A stretch of 64,000 nucleotides of DNA from Zygnema cylindricum (Eukaryota; Streptophyta; Zygnematophyceae; Zygnematales; Zygnemataceae), in the NCBI GenBank assembly GCA_037447655.1, contig JBBHKE010002286.1, positions 1 to 64,000 of the forward strand. Reading direction: 5' to 3'. Numbering within the stretch: position 1 is the first letter of the stretch; every line of letters begins with the position of its first letter. The notes beneath the pieces were generated by a model. The model ran no database searches. It was not told the DNA's origin and saw nothing but the letters and a program-made list of their open reading frames with translations. The translations under genes were made by a program, and so were the position numbers. Of this stretch, positions 1 to 11,839 are shown one piece after another.

Positions 1-162
1 AATTTTGTTTTTCACTTTTATAATTGATTTATTATTCTGTTACTATATTGTATGTGTTGATTTTCAACATTAAACACTGATTAGATAAAGAAAAAGGATT
101 ATATATAGTGTGTTCTTTACATTTTTAACAAAATAACCATCCACAATAAATTAGTAATCAGC

Positions 163-470
163 GAATGAATGCAAAAGTTATTAACAACTTGTATCGCTAT
201 TAGGCCTTTTCAGTTTGAACTCATTTTTGTTCGTGCATACACGTCTCCTTCTCCCTCTCCCTCTCTCGTTCCTTCTCCCTCTTCCATTCCCTTCCCTCTC
301 CCGTTAATCTGATGGTTGCGGTGGAAAGGTGAATTTCTTACCTTCCGATTGGCGGTCTCTAAATGAAAATCGGACACATGTGCACGGAGAAAAGTTCATT
401 TACTTATTGTTTGTTTCCCCACTTTTAATCAAATGCCTCATTTTCTTTTCTGAGTACTGGCTCAGAGCTC
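163..470. repeat. Degenerate copy of the TACACC-ended small MITE family
   Basis: The core at about 302-398 (GTTAATCTGATGGTTGCG, then GGCGGTCTCT, then CACGGAGAAAAG) aligns by eye with the interiors of the elements at 40919-41139 and 50146-50372. The left side keeps the CGCTATTAG motif at about 194. A pyrimidine-rich stretch at 240-300 interrupts it. I see no gene here; the stretch is probably inside a TMCO1 intron. Confidence 0.5.
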
Positions 471-639
471 TATGGTTGACCGTTAGTTTTTCAATTTTAC
501 TGGATTCTCATCCGTTTTTCCAAGAATTTGTCGATTTCCCATTAATTTGTTGATTTCCCACTAATTTGCTTCATCTTTTCTGAGTTCTCAATCTTTCATC
601 ATGACTCAGATAGCTTTAATTCATTTGGAGGTTTTTTGA

Positions 640-1040
640 CACAAACTTTTAAAATAGTGTTGTTAAGACTAATCAAAAAGTAGTTAAATTATGAGCCACA
701 CCACCCAAACCTAAGTTAGAGTTACGACAGCGTTTGTCGCTGTTAGAGTTAATCACTCTTATCCATTTAGTTTTTTTTGACTCAAATTTATAAATTAGTA
801 TATGTAGCACTATTAAGTGTTCCATAGTGAGCCAGGTGACAAAACATCAGTTAGTTTGTTTAATATAATAAGGTGTTAACGCTAATAATTCACCAACTCT
901 AATGCATAATTTAGTGGAAAAGTTTAATAAAATGTTATCATTAATAATTCACTAACTTAAGTACATAGTTTAGTGTAGCTAATTTTAGTAAAGTGTTAAC
1001 GCTTATTATTCACCACCTTTAACAGCATGGGCGGTCTAAC
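640..1040. repeat. MITE-like remnant with GTGTTAACGCT motifs
   Basis: Repeated motifs (AGTGTTGTTAAG, GGTGTTAACGCTAATAATTCACC, ATGGGCGGTC) resemble the sequence at 50395-50580 inside the palindrome and its mirror at 63000-63200. No coding signal is seen, and the ends cannot be fixed. Confidence 0.35.
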
Positions 1041-1286
1041 CTTCATAGCTTTGAAAGTTGTACCTTGTAGATATCCGCATCTAATAGCTGGTTTTGATGA
1101 TTTAGTATTTATTTGAAGTACCAAATTTTATTGTTACTTGTGTGTTTTCGGGATTTTCTAGGGTTCTCAAGGTATTTTTAGCACTTTTAGGAATCAGGGA
1201 TTTTACGGTTGTTTAGAGATGTCAATGTTTAGAGCGCATTTTTGAAGATATTCTGACAGCAACAATTTTTTTTCACGTCTTTGCAG

Positions 1287-2337
1287 CTTGGAGTTGTGAC
1301 AAGTATTACATTGCTCGTGGTTTTTGGTTATTTGAGTTCATTGTTTGACGGAAAAGTGGTCGCAAAGCTCCCATTTAAACCGTTCCCATTCCTTCAGGTA
1401 AATTTGTGTTTATATGAGTTTTATAACTGGCTCTGCTTATTTTCAAAAGCTCCTTTCTTTGTATAGTCTACAAATAAGGTCGTTGTTAAAATACAAAATT
1501 GCCTGTTAAGTTTGTCATCGTTCCTTCATGCTGCTGTAATTCTTTTTTTGCTTTTTGTTTTTGTTTTTTAGAGTTTTGCTGATATGGTATTGACATTGCT
1601 AATTATCTTCCTGTCTTCTTCCTGTCACCTGTCCTGTCGTTTTTTTTTTCTTATTCGAATTATATGTTCTCTCATGATGATGTTGTTGCTAATTATTTTC
1701 CTATTTTTTTTTTCTTTCTTACTTATCCTCTTCTTATACGGTGTTGATATCGATGTCTTATTCTCTTCTTTATTCCCTTCTTTATCCTCTTATTTCCTTT
1801 CTTATTCTCTTGTTACCTTCTTCTTTATCCTCTTATTCCTTGCTTATGCTCTTGTTATCTCCTTCTTTATCCACTTACTTTCGTCTTTATCCCTCTTATT
1901 TCTTTCTCTATCCTCTTATTTCCTTCTGCTTTTTTTTCCTTCCTTATTCTCTTGTTGTCTTCTTCTTTATCCTCTTATTTTCTTCCTTGTATAAGTATCG
2001 CATAGTCCCTCTTGTTTCCTTATTCCCTTGTTATCTTCTACTTTATCCTCTTATTTCCTTCTTATCCTACTTCTTTCTGCTCTTATTTCCTTCCTTATTC
2101 CCTTGTTATCTCCTTCTTTATCCTCTTATTTTCTTCTTTGTATACTCTTTTTTTGTGCAGAAAGTATCGCATCGAAGTCTCCCGGGTGACGACGCAACAG
2201 ATTGTGCGATGGCGTTTGTCTACATGCTCTGTTCGATGAGCATTCGCCCGAATTTGCAAAAACTTTTGGGTTTTGCTCCTCCAAGAGGAACCGGTGGACC
2301 CAATTTATTCGCAATACCGGAACAAAAGACAAGGTAA
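1287..2337 (+). CDS. TMCO1: TMCO1-like ER calcium load-activated channel, C-terminal exons (partial gene)
   Basis: Exons are 1287-1397 and 2161-2337, split by a 763-nt intron (GT at 1398, AG at 2159-2160). Exon 1287-1397 is preceded by TTTGCAG and encodes 37 residues including GVVTSITLLVVFGYLSSLF and DGKVVAKLPF. The last exon encodes 58 residues including SHRSLPGDDATDC, MSIRPNLQKLLGFAPPRG and a short tail ending QKTR, then TAA. This matches the third membrane segment and conserved C-terminus of TMCO1 (EMC3/Oxa1 superfamily), which releases calcium from an overfilled ER and associates with the ribosome-translocon. Full-length TMCO1 is about 190 residues, so the N-terminal half (first membrane segments and coiled coil) is missing and presumably lies upstream of the window; I found no further exon in 1-1286. 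The frame joins without a shift, so the gene looks functional. Confidence 0.88.
1600..2150 (+). repeat. Degenerate pyrimidine tandem repeat in the TMCO1 intron
   Basis: Variants of a T/C-rich unit (TTCTTTATCCTCTTATTTCC, CCTTATTCTCTTGTTATC) recur for more than 500 nt up to the splice acceptor. Several long open frames here (136 and 198 codons) are low-complexity artefacts of this repeat. Confidence 0.75.
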
Positions 2338-4264
2338 ATGTTGTTTTGTAATGCCAAATGTTTTAAGACACAAAGGAAATGCGTCCTTTTTTTTTTTTTT
2401 TTAGACGAAAGAAAGAAATGTCGAACTTGTTTGAGATAAAAGGAAATAGAGGAAGGAAGTGGAAATGTTGATTTTTTTTAATTTTTTTTTAGGGATTTTT
2501 AGGTTCTGAGTAGTTCTTTTTCGGATCACGGAAAGCCGCTTCAGTTCCGTTCGGTAGTTGAATTGTAAATTATGGACAAGATTTTAGTCGATTTAATCAA
2601 TTCGTCGAAAAAGAAAGGCGTATAATATCATCGCGTTTGTTTAAAGCTTTCGATTCATTCGTACTATTTCGAGTCTGGTCTCTAAATTTGTGATTATTTT
2701 TGATCAAAAAATACATTGTTTCTTTTGTTTGTTTATTTTTGTAAAAGGAAAAAGAGAAATGTTTACACTCTAATAGACAATCGAGAGGAGAGCTTGTCAA
2801 TTCACACACCCGATTCAATTTCGTGGGTCGGTTTTTGTCGTGGAAGTTATGTAGAAGACTGAAAAGCTTATCATTTTTTTAACAATTTCATGGTCTAATT
2901 TTTTTTGAACAAAATCTTAATGGTTATATTGCTGGTCGAAGTTGTTGTTCTACAACCACCGTTGCAGAGGGAGAACCAGCAGTAGTAGTGGAAGTAGACA
3001 TCTAAAAACAGCAGAAACTATCAAAACACCTACTCAACAGCCAACTTTGAACTGACACAAAATAACTGACACAAAATATGACTCAGAAATCCAATATGCC
3101 TCAAACTTACCACAGTGATACACAATACAGTAAACTGACAATTCCCAAAATTGCAGCCCAAATGACCCAGTAAACCATAAGATATGATGTTTGGAAGTTT
3201 CCCAAAAACTGCCCTTAGAAAATCATATTCCCAAAACTGGATACTACAAAATTGGCTGTGTCCTAAGTTATATACTCACAGTGTGTGATCTACACTAATT
3301 TGGGTAACCGTTACTACGGTTATTATCCTGACTAACGACAAAGCATCCTACCTATACGTCACTGTACCTCAAAGCCCTAATTATTACTTTCTAAAAACAT
3401 GATTAATGGAACACTATTTTTTATTCCACTAAACTACAAAACAATGTTATTCAGATATTTCCAGATATTGGACCGTATGCACAAACGTTCCAACCGTACA
3501 CAAAACGTTCCAAATGCTTAGTCAGTAGTACTCGCTAAAGTCCAGCCGAATGTGTGTTGTAGTACGAAGCACCTGAGTGCTTCGTCACTTGTGGTCCCAC
3601 GCGAATCACGCTTTTGGTCCCTCGTGAATCACGCTTGTGGTCCCAGGTGAATCAAGTCCATTGAAACAAATTCAATCGACGATGGTACAATCGAACTGTA
3701 CTATATATTTCCGGAATACCCGGTTCAGATCCCGTACGTCCGATCCTTGACACGTATGGCTGACTGTTGGCGCTACTCCGAAAAACCTGCATACGTTCTT
3801 TTGCCGTCACGTGTCCCTGCAAAAGTACAATACACTCTACTGTACTTTTTGCTATTGTAACACTAATGAAGGTAAGTATTTCAATAGACTACTTAGAAAA
3901 TATTCTAAGTTATTTGTACCCCTATTTACTAAAATAAAGATTTATAAATTACAACAGAAGTTTTTTGCCCAAGTTCTCATCCTCTTGTCACATATATGTT
4001 TTGTCACTGTCAAAGATCTCAAAGGATCTCAAAATAATGCTTGTTATCATTATAAATAGAAACACGTGTCTACTTTTGTAATTATCAAAACCATTCTAAA
4101 TAAGTATGAAAGCTCTCAACAACATTTCTCTTCTTGGTCTCCGGTGGGCCGTCGATCTTATTTTTTCTGCCCTTAGGGACATCGACGATAGTAATTAAAA
4201 CACTATACATTAGAACATATAATACATTTCATCAAAACACAATATACATAACGAAAACTATACA
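2338..4264. other. Intergenic, no gene seen
   Basis: AT-rich DNA downstream of TMCO1 with poly-T tracts near 2390 and 2475. A short imperfect repeat of the form GTGGTCCC...GAATCACGCTT occurs three times at 3590-3655. No open frame here has recognisable homology. Confidence 0.5.
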
Positions 4265-4272
4265 GTAATTGG

Positions 4273-4709
4273 TAGTGTTGTGTATCGGTAAGGATTTGCC
4301 GATAACCGATATGGGCCTTTTTTCGGGTAGCCGATAATCGATATATCGGTACGGAAATATATGTACGGACAGTACATATAAAAGTACGTCCAATCATACA
4401 CGTAAATCGTAAACAAAAATAAACGTACTGAGGTGCCTACCAATCAGATCATTTGTACAGGCTGAAAGTACAGTAGCCGGCATAAGATATGTACGACTTT
4501 AGTACGGCTCCAGATAAAAAGATGTACCTTTCACATCCGACGTTATGGCTTGTCCCTTTCTTCCTTGGGATCCACTGGAAACCTGCCACGTGTACTACGG
4601 ACAGAAAGTACAGAAAGTACAAATATATCGGTAGCTCTGACCGTTCGATAACCGATAACTATCGGTATCGGTGTTATCGCGATAACTTTTTTACCGATAC
4701 ACAACACTA
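4273..4709. mobile_element. hAT-type MITE with perfect 8-bp target duplication
   Basis: The terminal inverted repeat TAGTGTTGTGTATCGGTAA begins at 4273, and its exact complement ends at 4709. Both sides are flanked by GTAATTGG (4265-4272 and 4710-4717). An 8-bp duplication and a TAGNG terminus are hallmarks of the hAT superfamily. The 437-bp element has no transposase frame and is therefore non-autonomous. The interior is rich in ATCGGTATCGG-like and GTACGGAC motifs that can pair with each other. Confidence 0.9.
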
Positions 4710-5034
4710 GTAATTGGTGATGCCACTTGTGACTTTGAAAAAAAAATGATGCCTAATCCTTCTTGTTTCCTTTGTTTTGTATTGGAGCTGCTCGTCAAAC
4801 ACAGATGTAATCTCTATGCCTGTCATCAATAAAAACAAATGTTTGTCTGGATTTCCTTCTACTATTTGTAATTGTTCTATGATTTTATTTGGTGTGTGTG
4901 CACCTAGACGCATAAAATGTTGATTGCAATAAGCAAGCAAGCAGGTTTTTTTTAATACATCGTGATTTTCGTAAATAACACTAAGTTCGTCGCAGATTTT
5001 TTTGCCCATTGAACCCAAAACTATACCTCGCATC

Positions 5035-5215
5035 GCTATTGGAGCGAATTATTGTCGCTGTTTTTTTTGGCCGAAAATTACAAAATAGTGTTAGCAACGC
5101 TATTTAAGGAAGTGGACTAAAATTTGTCATGTCCCCTTGCACTAAATTGCTAATATTAATTTTAATTTCACATAAACACTAATAAATCTTTAAGGCTAAT
5201 AACGATGGGCGTCGT
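5035..5215. repeat. MITE remnant shared with the palindrome arms
   Basis: The stretch TTTTTTTTGGCCGAAAATTACAAA, GTGTTAGCAACGCT, TTAAGGA and the following GTGGACTAAAATTTGTCATGTC align with 62850-62960 and its mirror at 50640-50740. ATCGCTATTGG at 5032 and CTAATAACGATGGGCG at 5198 are probable degraded ends. Confidence 0.5.
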
Positions 5216-6893
5216 AGTTTTACTTTTAAAAAATTCCTAACTCGTGTAATTTTTGCGGTTCACAATCGTTCACGTCATTTGGACAGGAAATATAATTATT
5301 AACACTTGTGTAATCCTCATTTCTCAACACTAATAGCGGTTCACCGTTTACCTAATTAAAAAGTGAAATGTTATGAGAACAATAAAGACGAAAAGCCAAA
5401 AGGAAAATGAAATAACATTCAGGGGAGTATACAATTTGAAAATGAAAAACATTGTGAAAGAAAGGAATACATGAAAGAGTGGTAATTTCTTGAAATTCAC
5501 TCTGAAAAAATAAAAATTGATTGTTGGTCACATGATATTGATGCTGCCAAGATTTCCGGAAACCATAAAATTTGCATAAACCAAGCGAATTTACTGACTT
5601 GGTGAGGTTGACTATGAGAAATGTCAATTAAGGTTTTTTTGATTTAGAAACTACCAAAAATATGAAAACCCCAGATAGAAATAGAAGGATGATCTAATGG
5701 ATTGGGTAAATCCGATGGTCTAGATTCCGTGGGCCTAGAGGAGGCATGCATTCGGGTGGTTCCGGAGGGATAATTGAGATTGTCCCAATCACTGGGCATA
5801 AAAAGTTGTGGAAACAAAAAGCCGACCAGGCAACGGTTACGCCCTATACGAAATGCGACAAGTGTTAGTCCACGACCCACACTACAAACAATCTCAAACA
5901 GTTTTTAGCAAGGCCTCGATTGCCAACTTTTCCAAAAAACCGGATTACCGAAACCTCTACCCTGCAAACAAGTAGGCAAGGCTGAAAAAACAGATCTATA
6001 ATGGCAAAAAAAATGTTATTCAGGGACTCGTAAGTGCACATCTAAAGCAGCAAAAGTGGAAAAGAACGTTAGCCAGTGCTGCCAAAGGCAATATCTAAGA
6101 AAGAAATTCCACTCCAGAAAGAATTTTTTCTTTTCTAAAACAAAACTGAAAATAAACAAAACTGAAAAAGGTAAAGATGACTTCTATGGTAAAAAATGTC
6201 TTTTTAAAAGAGAAAAGAAAAAAGTGAAAATTTTGAGAGTACAGGAATATTAAGCTGATAGATCACCACTAGGCCACATGTTCTATTCATATTCCTTACA
6301 AGAGTTGGTTAGAGATTTCCAAAGCATAAAAAGGAAACAACAATTGCAAATCGCTAAGAATTTGAGATAACCGGAATTCGATAAGTCGACAACATGTCGC
6401 AAAAATTTCAAACAACTTACAATACAACCCTAATTCACGAATTGAACCATAAAGATTCAGTCACAAACTGAAAGAACCGGAGCAACAGAATTCCACGCAA
6501 AATTAAAAGGTTGTTTGAAAGGAAACCTAGTGATCTCCGATCAAACCTGTATGAATTAAATTGTGAGCTTTACAATAAAAAGTAGAATGGAAAAAGGAAA
6601 CTAGGCGTTAAAAAGCGAAGGGCGGAAAATCGCCTTACAAAAAGCAGTCTGATTATTTAAGACAGAATAGAACTAAACCGAAATGAAAAAAGACAGAAAC
6701 CAAAATCTCCTACGACAATCTTTTTGTACTCTCAAAATTATAAGGGGTATCTTAACTAATCACCTTAAATACTAACTTCTAATTATTTCTAACTAGCTAA
6801 TAACGTGTAGGTATTCTATGTGCGATCTACTTCAAGTTTGGATCTTGGCCAATAGGCGGCCAACCTACGATACAAAGTCCAATGTCCGCATAT
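5216..6893. other. Intergenic, no gene seen
   Basis: No frame longer than about 95 codons and none with recognisable homology. Minus-strand frames at 5352-5627 and 5644-5880 were examined and not recognised. Confidence 0.45.
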
Positions 6894-6896
6894 TAA

Positions 6897-7591
6897 GGGC
6901 GTGTCCCCATGTAGCTGATGTTTTGAAACATTATTTTGGAATTTAGTGTTGATTTTACGGTGTGCTTTTCAAAGTGTGTCTATGTCAATCGTTACTTGCG
7001 TGTTCATTATTTCGAATATGTGGCAGTTGTACACGTCGCCAATGCCTGCGACACCTGTGGACGCCAACAAACTGCGGACATTTGTAGACGCCAACGATCT
7101 TCGAACAAACTGCGGACATTTGTACGCCGCAAAGAGCTCCTAAATGTCGACGCCAACTGTCATTTGTTGACGCCCACACGTGAACGACATAAAAAATCGA
7201 CTACGTCTACAAAATGACATTTGTAGACGCCCACAAGTGGACAACATAAGCAAACGGAAAAACAAATTTTTTTTCGTGTATTCTCCCAACTGCAAAAAAA
7301 CAAATGAAAACTTTTGACCCGTGCAATCCCGGTTTTTTATTCGTCAATATGGTGTTATTTTGATAAAAATCAGGTCGCGATTTGATTCCAGTGCAAGTGT
7401 GAAGATGAGATGGAAGTGGGTCGCAATGATAATACCGCCAAATCGCCGAACCTTTCAAGTTCCAAAATGACGCAAAATGTATTTGAGTTTTTGCCCAATT
7501 TTCGTACGGCGTAACATTTTCAAGTTGGAAGTCCCATTTTCTGTGTAAACGACTGAAAAAAAACCTTACTTGAACACATGGGGACACGCCC
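6897..7591. mobile_element. Tourist-like (PIF/Harbinger) MITE, copy 1
   Basis: A 695-bp element with ends GGGCGTGTCCCCATGT and ACATGGGGACACGCCC, flanked by TAA at 6894-6896 and 7592-7594. A 3-bp TWA duplication and a GGGCGTGTT-like terminus are typical of Tourist MITEs mobilised by PIF/Harbinger transposase. The interior has imperfect direct repeats of GACGCCAACAAACTGCGGAC type (7058-7170). A second copy of nearly the same length lies inverted at 41330-42025. No transposase is encoded. Confidence 0.9.
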
Positions 7592-7594
7592 TAA

Positions 7595-8144
7595 AACCCT
7601 TTCTACCTACATAGAAATGCGTGAACCTTCAAAGGTTCACAACTTAAGTTTTAGCTAATCAGATTGCGTAGCCAACGTCCCACACTATGTGTCCAATATT
7701 GTAATAGTTGGCGACTGTCACGTGATTCCAACATCTGCAATGAATATTTATGAACGATCCTCGCCGTTCATGTAATATTTATCTTCGTTCAATCCGCGGA
7801 ATTTTTGACGTAAATTCACTTAATATACACACATGTACTTGCGCCTACACACGATTTGAACACCAAACAGAATTAGTGTGACCACAGTTCTTAATACGTT
7901 AATAAACTGTCAAAATTAATTTACCGATAGATTGCGCATGACAAAGAGGAACAACAAAAAGAAGAGGAGGAGAAAATGAAAATGTTAAGAAAAAAAAGTT
8001 CTATATATGAAATATTATGTTTCTTTTAATATTTTTGACTCCATTCGAAAAAATCCACTATCGACTTTTGATTCCACACCCTGAAATTGTCATTACACTG
8101 ACACGAACCTTGTGTCAAACATCGCTCTACACCTTTCCAATGTA
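7595..8144. other. Intergenic, no gene seen
   Basis: AT-rich, with no coding signal or clear repeat that I can support. Confidence 0.4.
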
Positions 8145-9577
8145 TTTACCATAATCACCAAAATATATTTTTAAGTTGTTCAATTCGTCTTAACATGTGT
8201 GAATCTGTATCAACACCCACTCGCATAGCGTCAAAGTTCGTCTTTCATCTCTATCAATATTTGATAATCTACAAAAGTGGACCTTCCATCTTTCTTTTCG
8301 TCTATTCATTGCACTACATTTGGGAAATACTATCATTCCATACCGCATTCTCGTATTATAGTAACAAAAAATAGGGTAGTAAAAAAAAAAAACGTGTTCC
8401 GAAAAAGTTTTGTATAAAAGGGTGAGATTTTGCCATAAAATGCACCTTTTCATTAACTCGAGAAATTTTTGAGCCGATATATTTCGTGTACCGGCATTTC
8501 CATATAAAATGTTTTTAACGTTTTCTTCCTCTATGCATTGTAGTCTCAATATCAATGTTTACGCTACTGTCATCATTGGTTCCAAGACATTGGCTTTTTA
8601 GGCCCGTACATGTTAAACTCGTCTTATTTTGACCTTACTGCCATCATTGGTTCCAAAACTTTGGTTTTTTGAGCCCGTAGATGTTGAAACTCGTCTTGTT
8701 TTGGCCTCTAGTGGCACCAATAACTTTGGTATTTGTACTACAATGTCTAGAGAAAGAAAACGTGAAAAATAATTTACACGGAAATGACGCTACAAAAGAT
8801 ATATTGGCTCAAAAATTTATGGAGTTGATGACAAAAACCATCTGGCACACTTTAAGCAAAACCTCGCTTTTATATACAAAGATTTTTCGGGGCACGCTTT
8901 TTTCACGAGTCCGTTTTTTTTTACTGTAATACGAGAATGCGGTACGGAGTGGCACTCTTTCGCAAACGCAATGCAAAGAATGAAAAAAAAACCACTTTTA
9001 TAGATGTTCAAATCATAGTTCAAAAGTAGGTGACCGTACGCCCATACAATATGCCTATTGTATGCAAAACATACAATATGGCCTTAAGACCCATATTGAA
9101 TTGGCCGCAAAATGAAATAAAATAGTAACAGGGGTTGAGTTGCGCATGGATCGATAAAGAATTAAACGTCATATCTAAATTTGAAAAAAAATCGGACAAA
9201 AAAATATTTTTCGGTGAAATTTGAGCTACTTTTTATTTAAACCGTCAGATTAGGACGATCTGACGGTCAATGATGAAAGTAACGATCTAAGAAGATCACA
9301 TGAAAAGCCCATAACACAACTTTCGATAGGACTATCGTCAGATTCGGACGATCGGACGGCCGCTGATGAAAGTAGTGATCTAAGAAGATCACATGGAAAG
9401 CACGTAACACAACTTACGCTAAAGGCGGCCTACAAAAGGCCTACCAAAAAACGCCTACTTTTGAACTATGGTTCAAATTCCACTAGAAGTAAAAGCGGAA
9501 CTCTACGCGTTACGAGTAAGATTTGATGTTGTTTTACCACTTTTTTGAAAAGAACAGCTTGAAAATAGTGTGGTAAC
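8145..9577. mobile_element. Fold-back (long inverted repeat) element interrupted by a hAT MITE
   Basis: About 380 nt at 8180-8560 is an imperfect inverted copy of 8735-9005 plus 9471-9560. The hAT MITE at 9014-9470 splits the right arm. Matching landmarks include ACCGCATTCTCGTATTA (8343) against TAATACGAGAATGCGGTAC (8927) and TTTTTGAGCC(G/A)ATATAT (8467 against 8806). The loop carries a tandem duplication of about 65 bp (8572-8635 and 8637-8700; CATCATTGGTTCCAA each time). The translated arms share a motif (LQC(I/L)E(E/K)ENVKN), so the arms may once have been coding. Outer ends are approximate. Confidence 0.65.
9014..9470. mobile_element. hAT-type MITE, second family, with perfect 8-bp target duplication
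   Basis: Ends are CATAGTTCAAAAGTAGG and its complement CCTACTTTTGAACTATG. Both sides are flanked by GTTCAAAT (9006-9013 and 9471-9478). The 457-bp interior contains a diverged tandem pair of about 110 bp, each with GTCAGATT(A/C)GGACGATC, GATGAAAGTA and GATCTAAGAAGATCACATG. The terminal sequence differs from the element at 4273, so this is a different family. It sits inside the fold-back element and is younger than it. Confidence 0.9.
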
Positions 9578-10130
9578 TACACCGTGAATAGCTATTAGCG
9601 TTCATGACTCTAATTGAGGTACCCTGTTTTTTTCGGCAAATTCTCAAATAGAATTAATGATTCTAAATGTTTCTAAACGTTATTTGAGGTACCCCAATAA
9701 ATAGGGTTCATAACTCTAATATGGTGCCATTTTAAATAGGGTGGTGTACGGACTGTCAAAGACGTACTTTTTTGTACTTTTTCAAGTAGAAAAGTACAGA
9801 AACAATGTTAACGCTGTCCCGTAGTTGCGCTAACATGTAATTGCGTAAATATTTTCCGGCATTCGCGGATGTAAAAAAAACGCGACGGCGTACGATTTGA
9901 ACAATTTTTTACATGAGCATATTTTAGTGTGGATATATTATGCACCAAAAATTTTTACAAAGCAGTTTACAATTTAGAGTTAATGATAAATTAGAATAAA
10001 AGTTTTTTTGGAAAATACTGAAATTCCCAAATAGCGTAAATAACGCTAATTGCTTCATTACGCTATCTATTTCATTGCGCTATCTATTTCATTACGCTAA
10101 TAGCGATTAAGCATATACAATTACGGTGTA
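9578..10130. mobile_element. TACACC-ended non-autonomous element
   Basis: The left end TACACCGTGAATAGCTATTAGCG pairs imperfectly with a right end containing CGCTAATAGCGATTAAG and finishing in ACGGTGTA. The interior shares a module (TTTTAAATAGGGTGGTGTACGG, then a GTACTTTTT palindrome at 9770-9800) with the elements at 40443-40910 and 41143-42464. Superfamily uncertain; a TA target duplication is possible. Confidence 0.6.
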
Positions 10131-10152
10131 TTACTACAATATCAATTTTTGG

Positions 10153-10156
<4 letters not shown>

Positions 10157-10192
<36 letters not shown>
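10157..10192. repeat. (TA)n microsatellite
   Basis: Eighteen or so TA units. A frame read across it (IYIYIY) is an artefact. Confidence 0.95.
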
Positions 10193-10197
<5 letters not shown>

Positions 10198-10459
10198 GAA
10201 ATAACAGAGAGATTAATTAAAGCGATGGTAAACCATCTAAGTCCACGGGTACAAAAGGGGTGGCATGGCCAAAACTGAAAAACTACAAGCAGGGCAATAT
10301 AAAACAAAGAAAGCAACAAAAAAAAAATGGCAAGTAAAATAAAAGCACTCGAACCCAAAAAGAAAAACACGGCAACCCACTCAAACCAAAACTACAACCC
10401 CAACCCCAGCACAATTAAATATCTACGAAAAGCAACCTCGTAAGTCCCCCCAACCCGGG

Positions 10460-11245
10460 GAAGAGTTATGTGCATTATTATAGTTTCAAATTTTAGTATA
10501 TATAATTGGTATTCACTGTCACAAATTCATTTTTTAGTATATATAATTAGTGTCCACAGTTACAGATTCAGTTTTTAATATAGTTAGTGCGTATTATTAC
10601 AATTTAACCTTTTAAAATATATATTAAAGTGCATTATTACAGTTTTAGTTTTTAGTGTATATAATCAGTGTGTATTATTACAGTTTCAGTTTTTAGCATA
10701 TACAATTAGAGTGCGTTATTACAGTTTAAATTTCAATTATTGTCCACTGTTACAGATACAGTTTTTAATATGATTAAAGTTTTTAACATAATTAATGTGC
10801 ATTATTACAGTTTCAGTATTTTGTATATATAATTAGTATGTTCAACTACAGTTTCAATTTTTAGTTTACATAATTAGTGTTCATTACTACAGTTTAAATT
10901 TGTAGAATATACAGTTAGTGTGCACTGTTATAGATTCAGTTTTTAGTATAATTACTGTGCATTATTACAATATTAATTTTTAGTATATAAACATTAGTGC
11001 GCATCACTATAGTTTCAGTTTTTAGTATATATAATTAAAGTGCATTATTACCGTTTCATTTTTTAGTATATATTATAGTGTGCATTATTATAACTTCAGT
11101 TTTTAGTATATATAATTAATGTGCATTGTTACACTTTCAGTTTTTAGTATATACAATTAGTGTGCACTGTTTCAGATTCAGTTTTTAGTATAATTAGTGT
11201 GCATTATTACAGTTTCAGTTTTTTAATATAAGTAGTGTGCACTAT
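10460..11245. repeat. Minisatellite, unit about 41-45 bp, roughly 18 degenerate copies
   Basis: The unit is roughly GTGCATTATTACAGTTTCAG followed by TTTTTAGTATATATAATTA, repeated to 11245 with variation in length and in the GTCCAC/GTGCAT start. No coding potential. Confidence 0.85.
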
Positions 11246-11445
11246 TGAAACTGCGATTGAAACTAAACTAAAAAAATAACGTAACCGAAACTGAAACGAA
11301 AACAACAACTAAACTGAAACTGAAACTGAAACAAAGGCTGAAACAGAAACAGCACCCGCAATAAAAACTGAAACTGAAACTAAACAAAAATTAAAACATA
11401 AACTGAAACCTTCACAAAAACTGAAACAAAAACAAGAACAAAGAG
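11246..11445. repeat. GAAACT/GAAACA-rich array
   Basis: Hexamer-like repeats (CTGAAACTGAAACTGAAAC) that are the reverse complement of the AGTTTCAG core of the preceding minisatellite, so the two arrays can form a large hairpin. Confidence 0.75.
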
Positions 11446-11667
11446 GATTAAGACTAGGTGAAACAGAAACAGAAGCATTAACAGCTTATATTGCAGCGAA
11501 TACAACAGGACAAAAATTAGTTACAGAGAGAATACCTTAATTACTGTGGTACATCAAATACTAGGAAGGGACAAAACCGCCGCCAAGAGGGGAGATGAAT
11601 CACATCTATGAGAACAGAAAAGTACAAAGGAATTTGGAAGGAGAAAAGGGAATCAAAGGAAAAACCA

Positions 11668-11670
<3 letters not shown>

Positions 11671-11707
<37 letters not shown>
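11671..11707. repeat. (TA)n microsatellite
   Basis: About 18 TA units, just beyond the probable end of the copia A 3' LTR. Confidence 0.95.
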
Positions 11708-11709
<2 letters not shown>

Positions 11710-11839
11710 ATGAACATGAATTATATGGTTAATTATAAGAGTACATGAATTTGATCGAATGCGTAAAAATGGTAAATTTAAGTCAGGGGAGGGAGGGGAG
11801 GGAGGGAGAATATCCACGAGAGAAAGAGAGAAGGAAGAG

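Noticed and set aside
1584-2120. Long Phe/Leu/Ser-rich frames in the TMCO1 intron
   Set aside because: Low-complexity translation of a pyrimidine tandem repeat.
4707-5033. Minus-strand 108-codon frame (KKICDELSVIYENHDVLKK...)
   Set aside because: Complex composition, but no recognised family, no splice context and its end overlaps the hAT MITE. Not enough support to call a gene.
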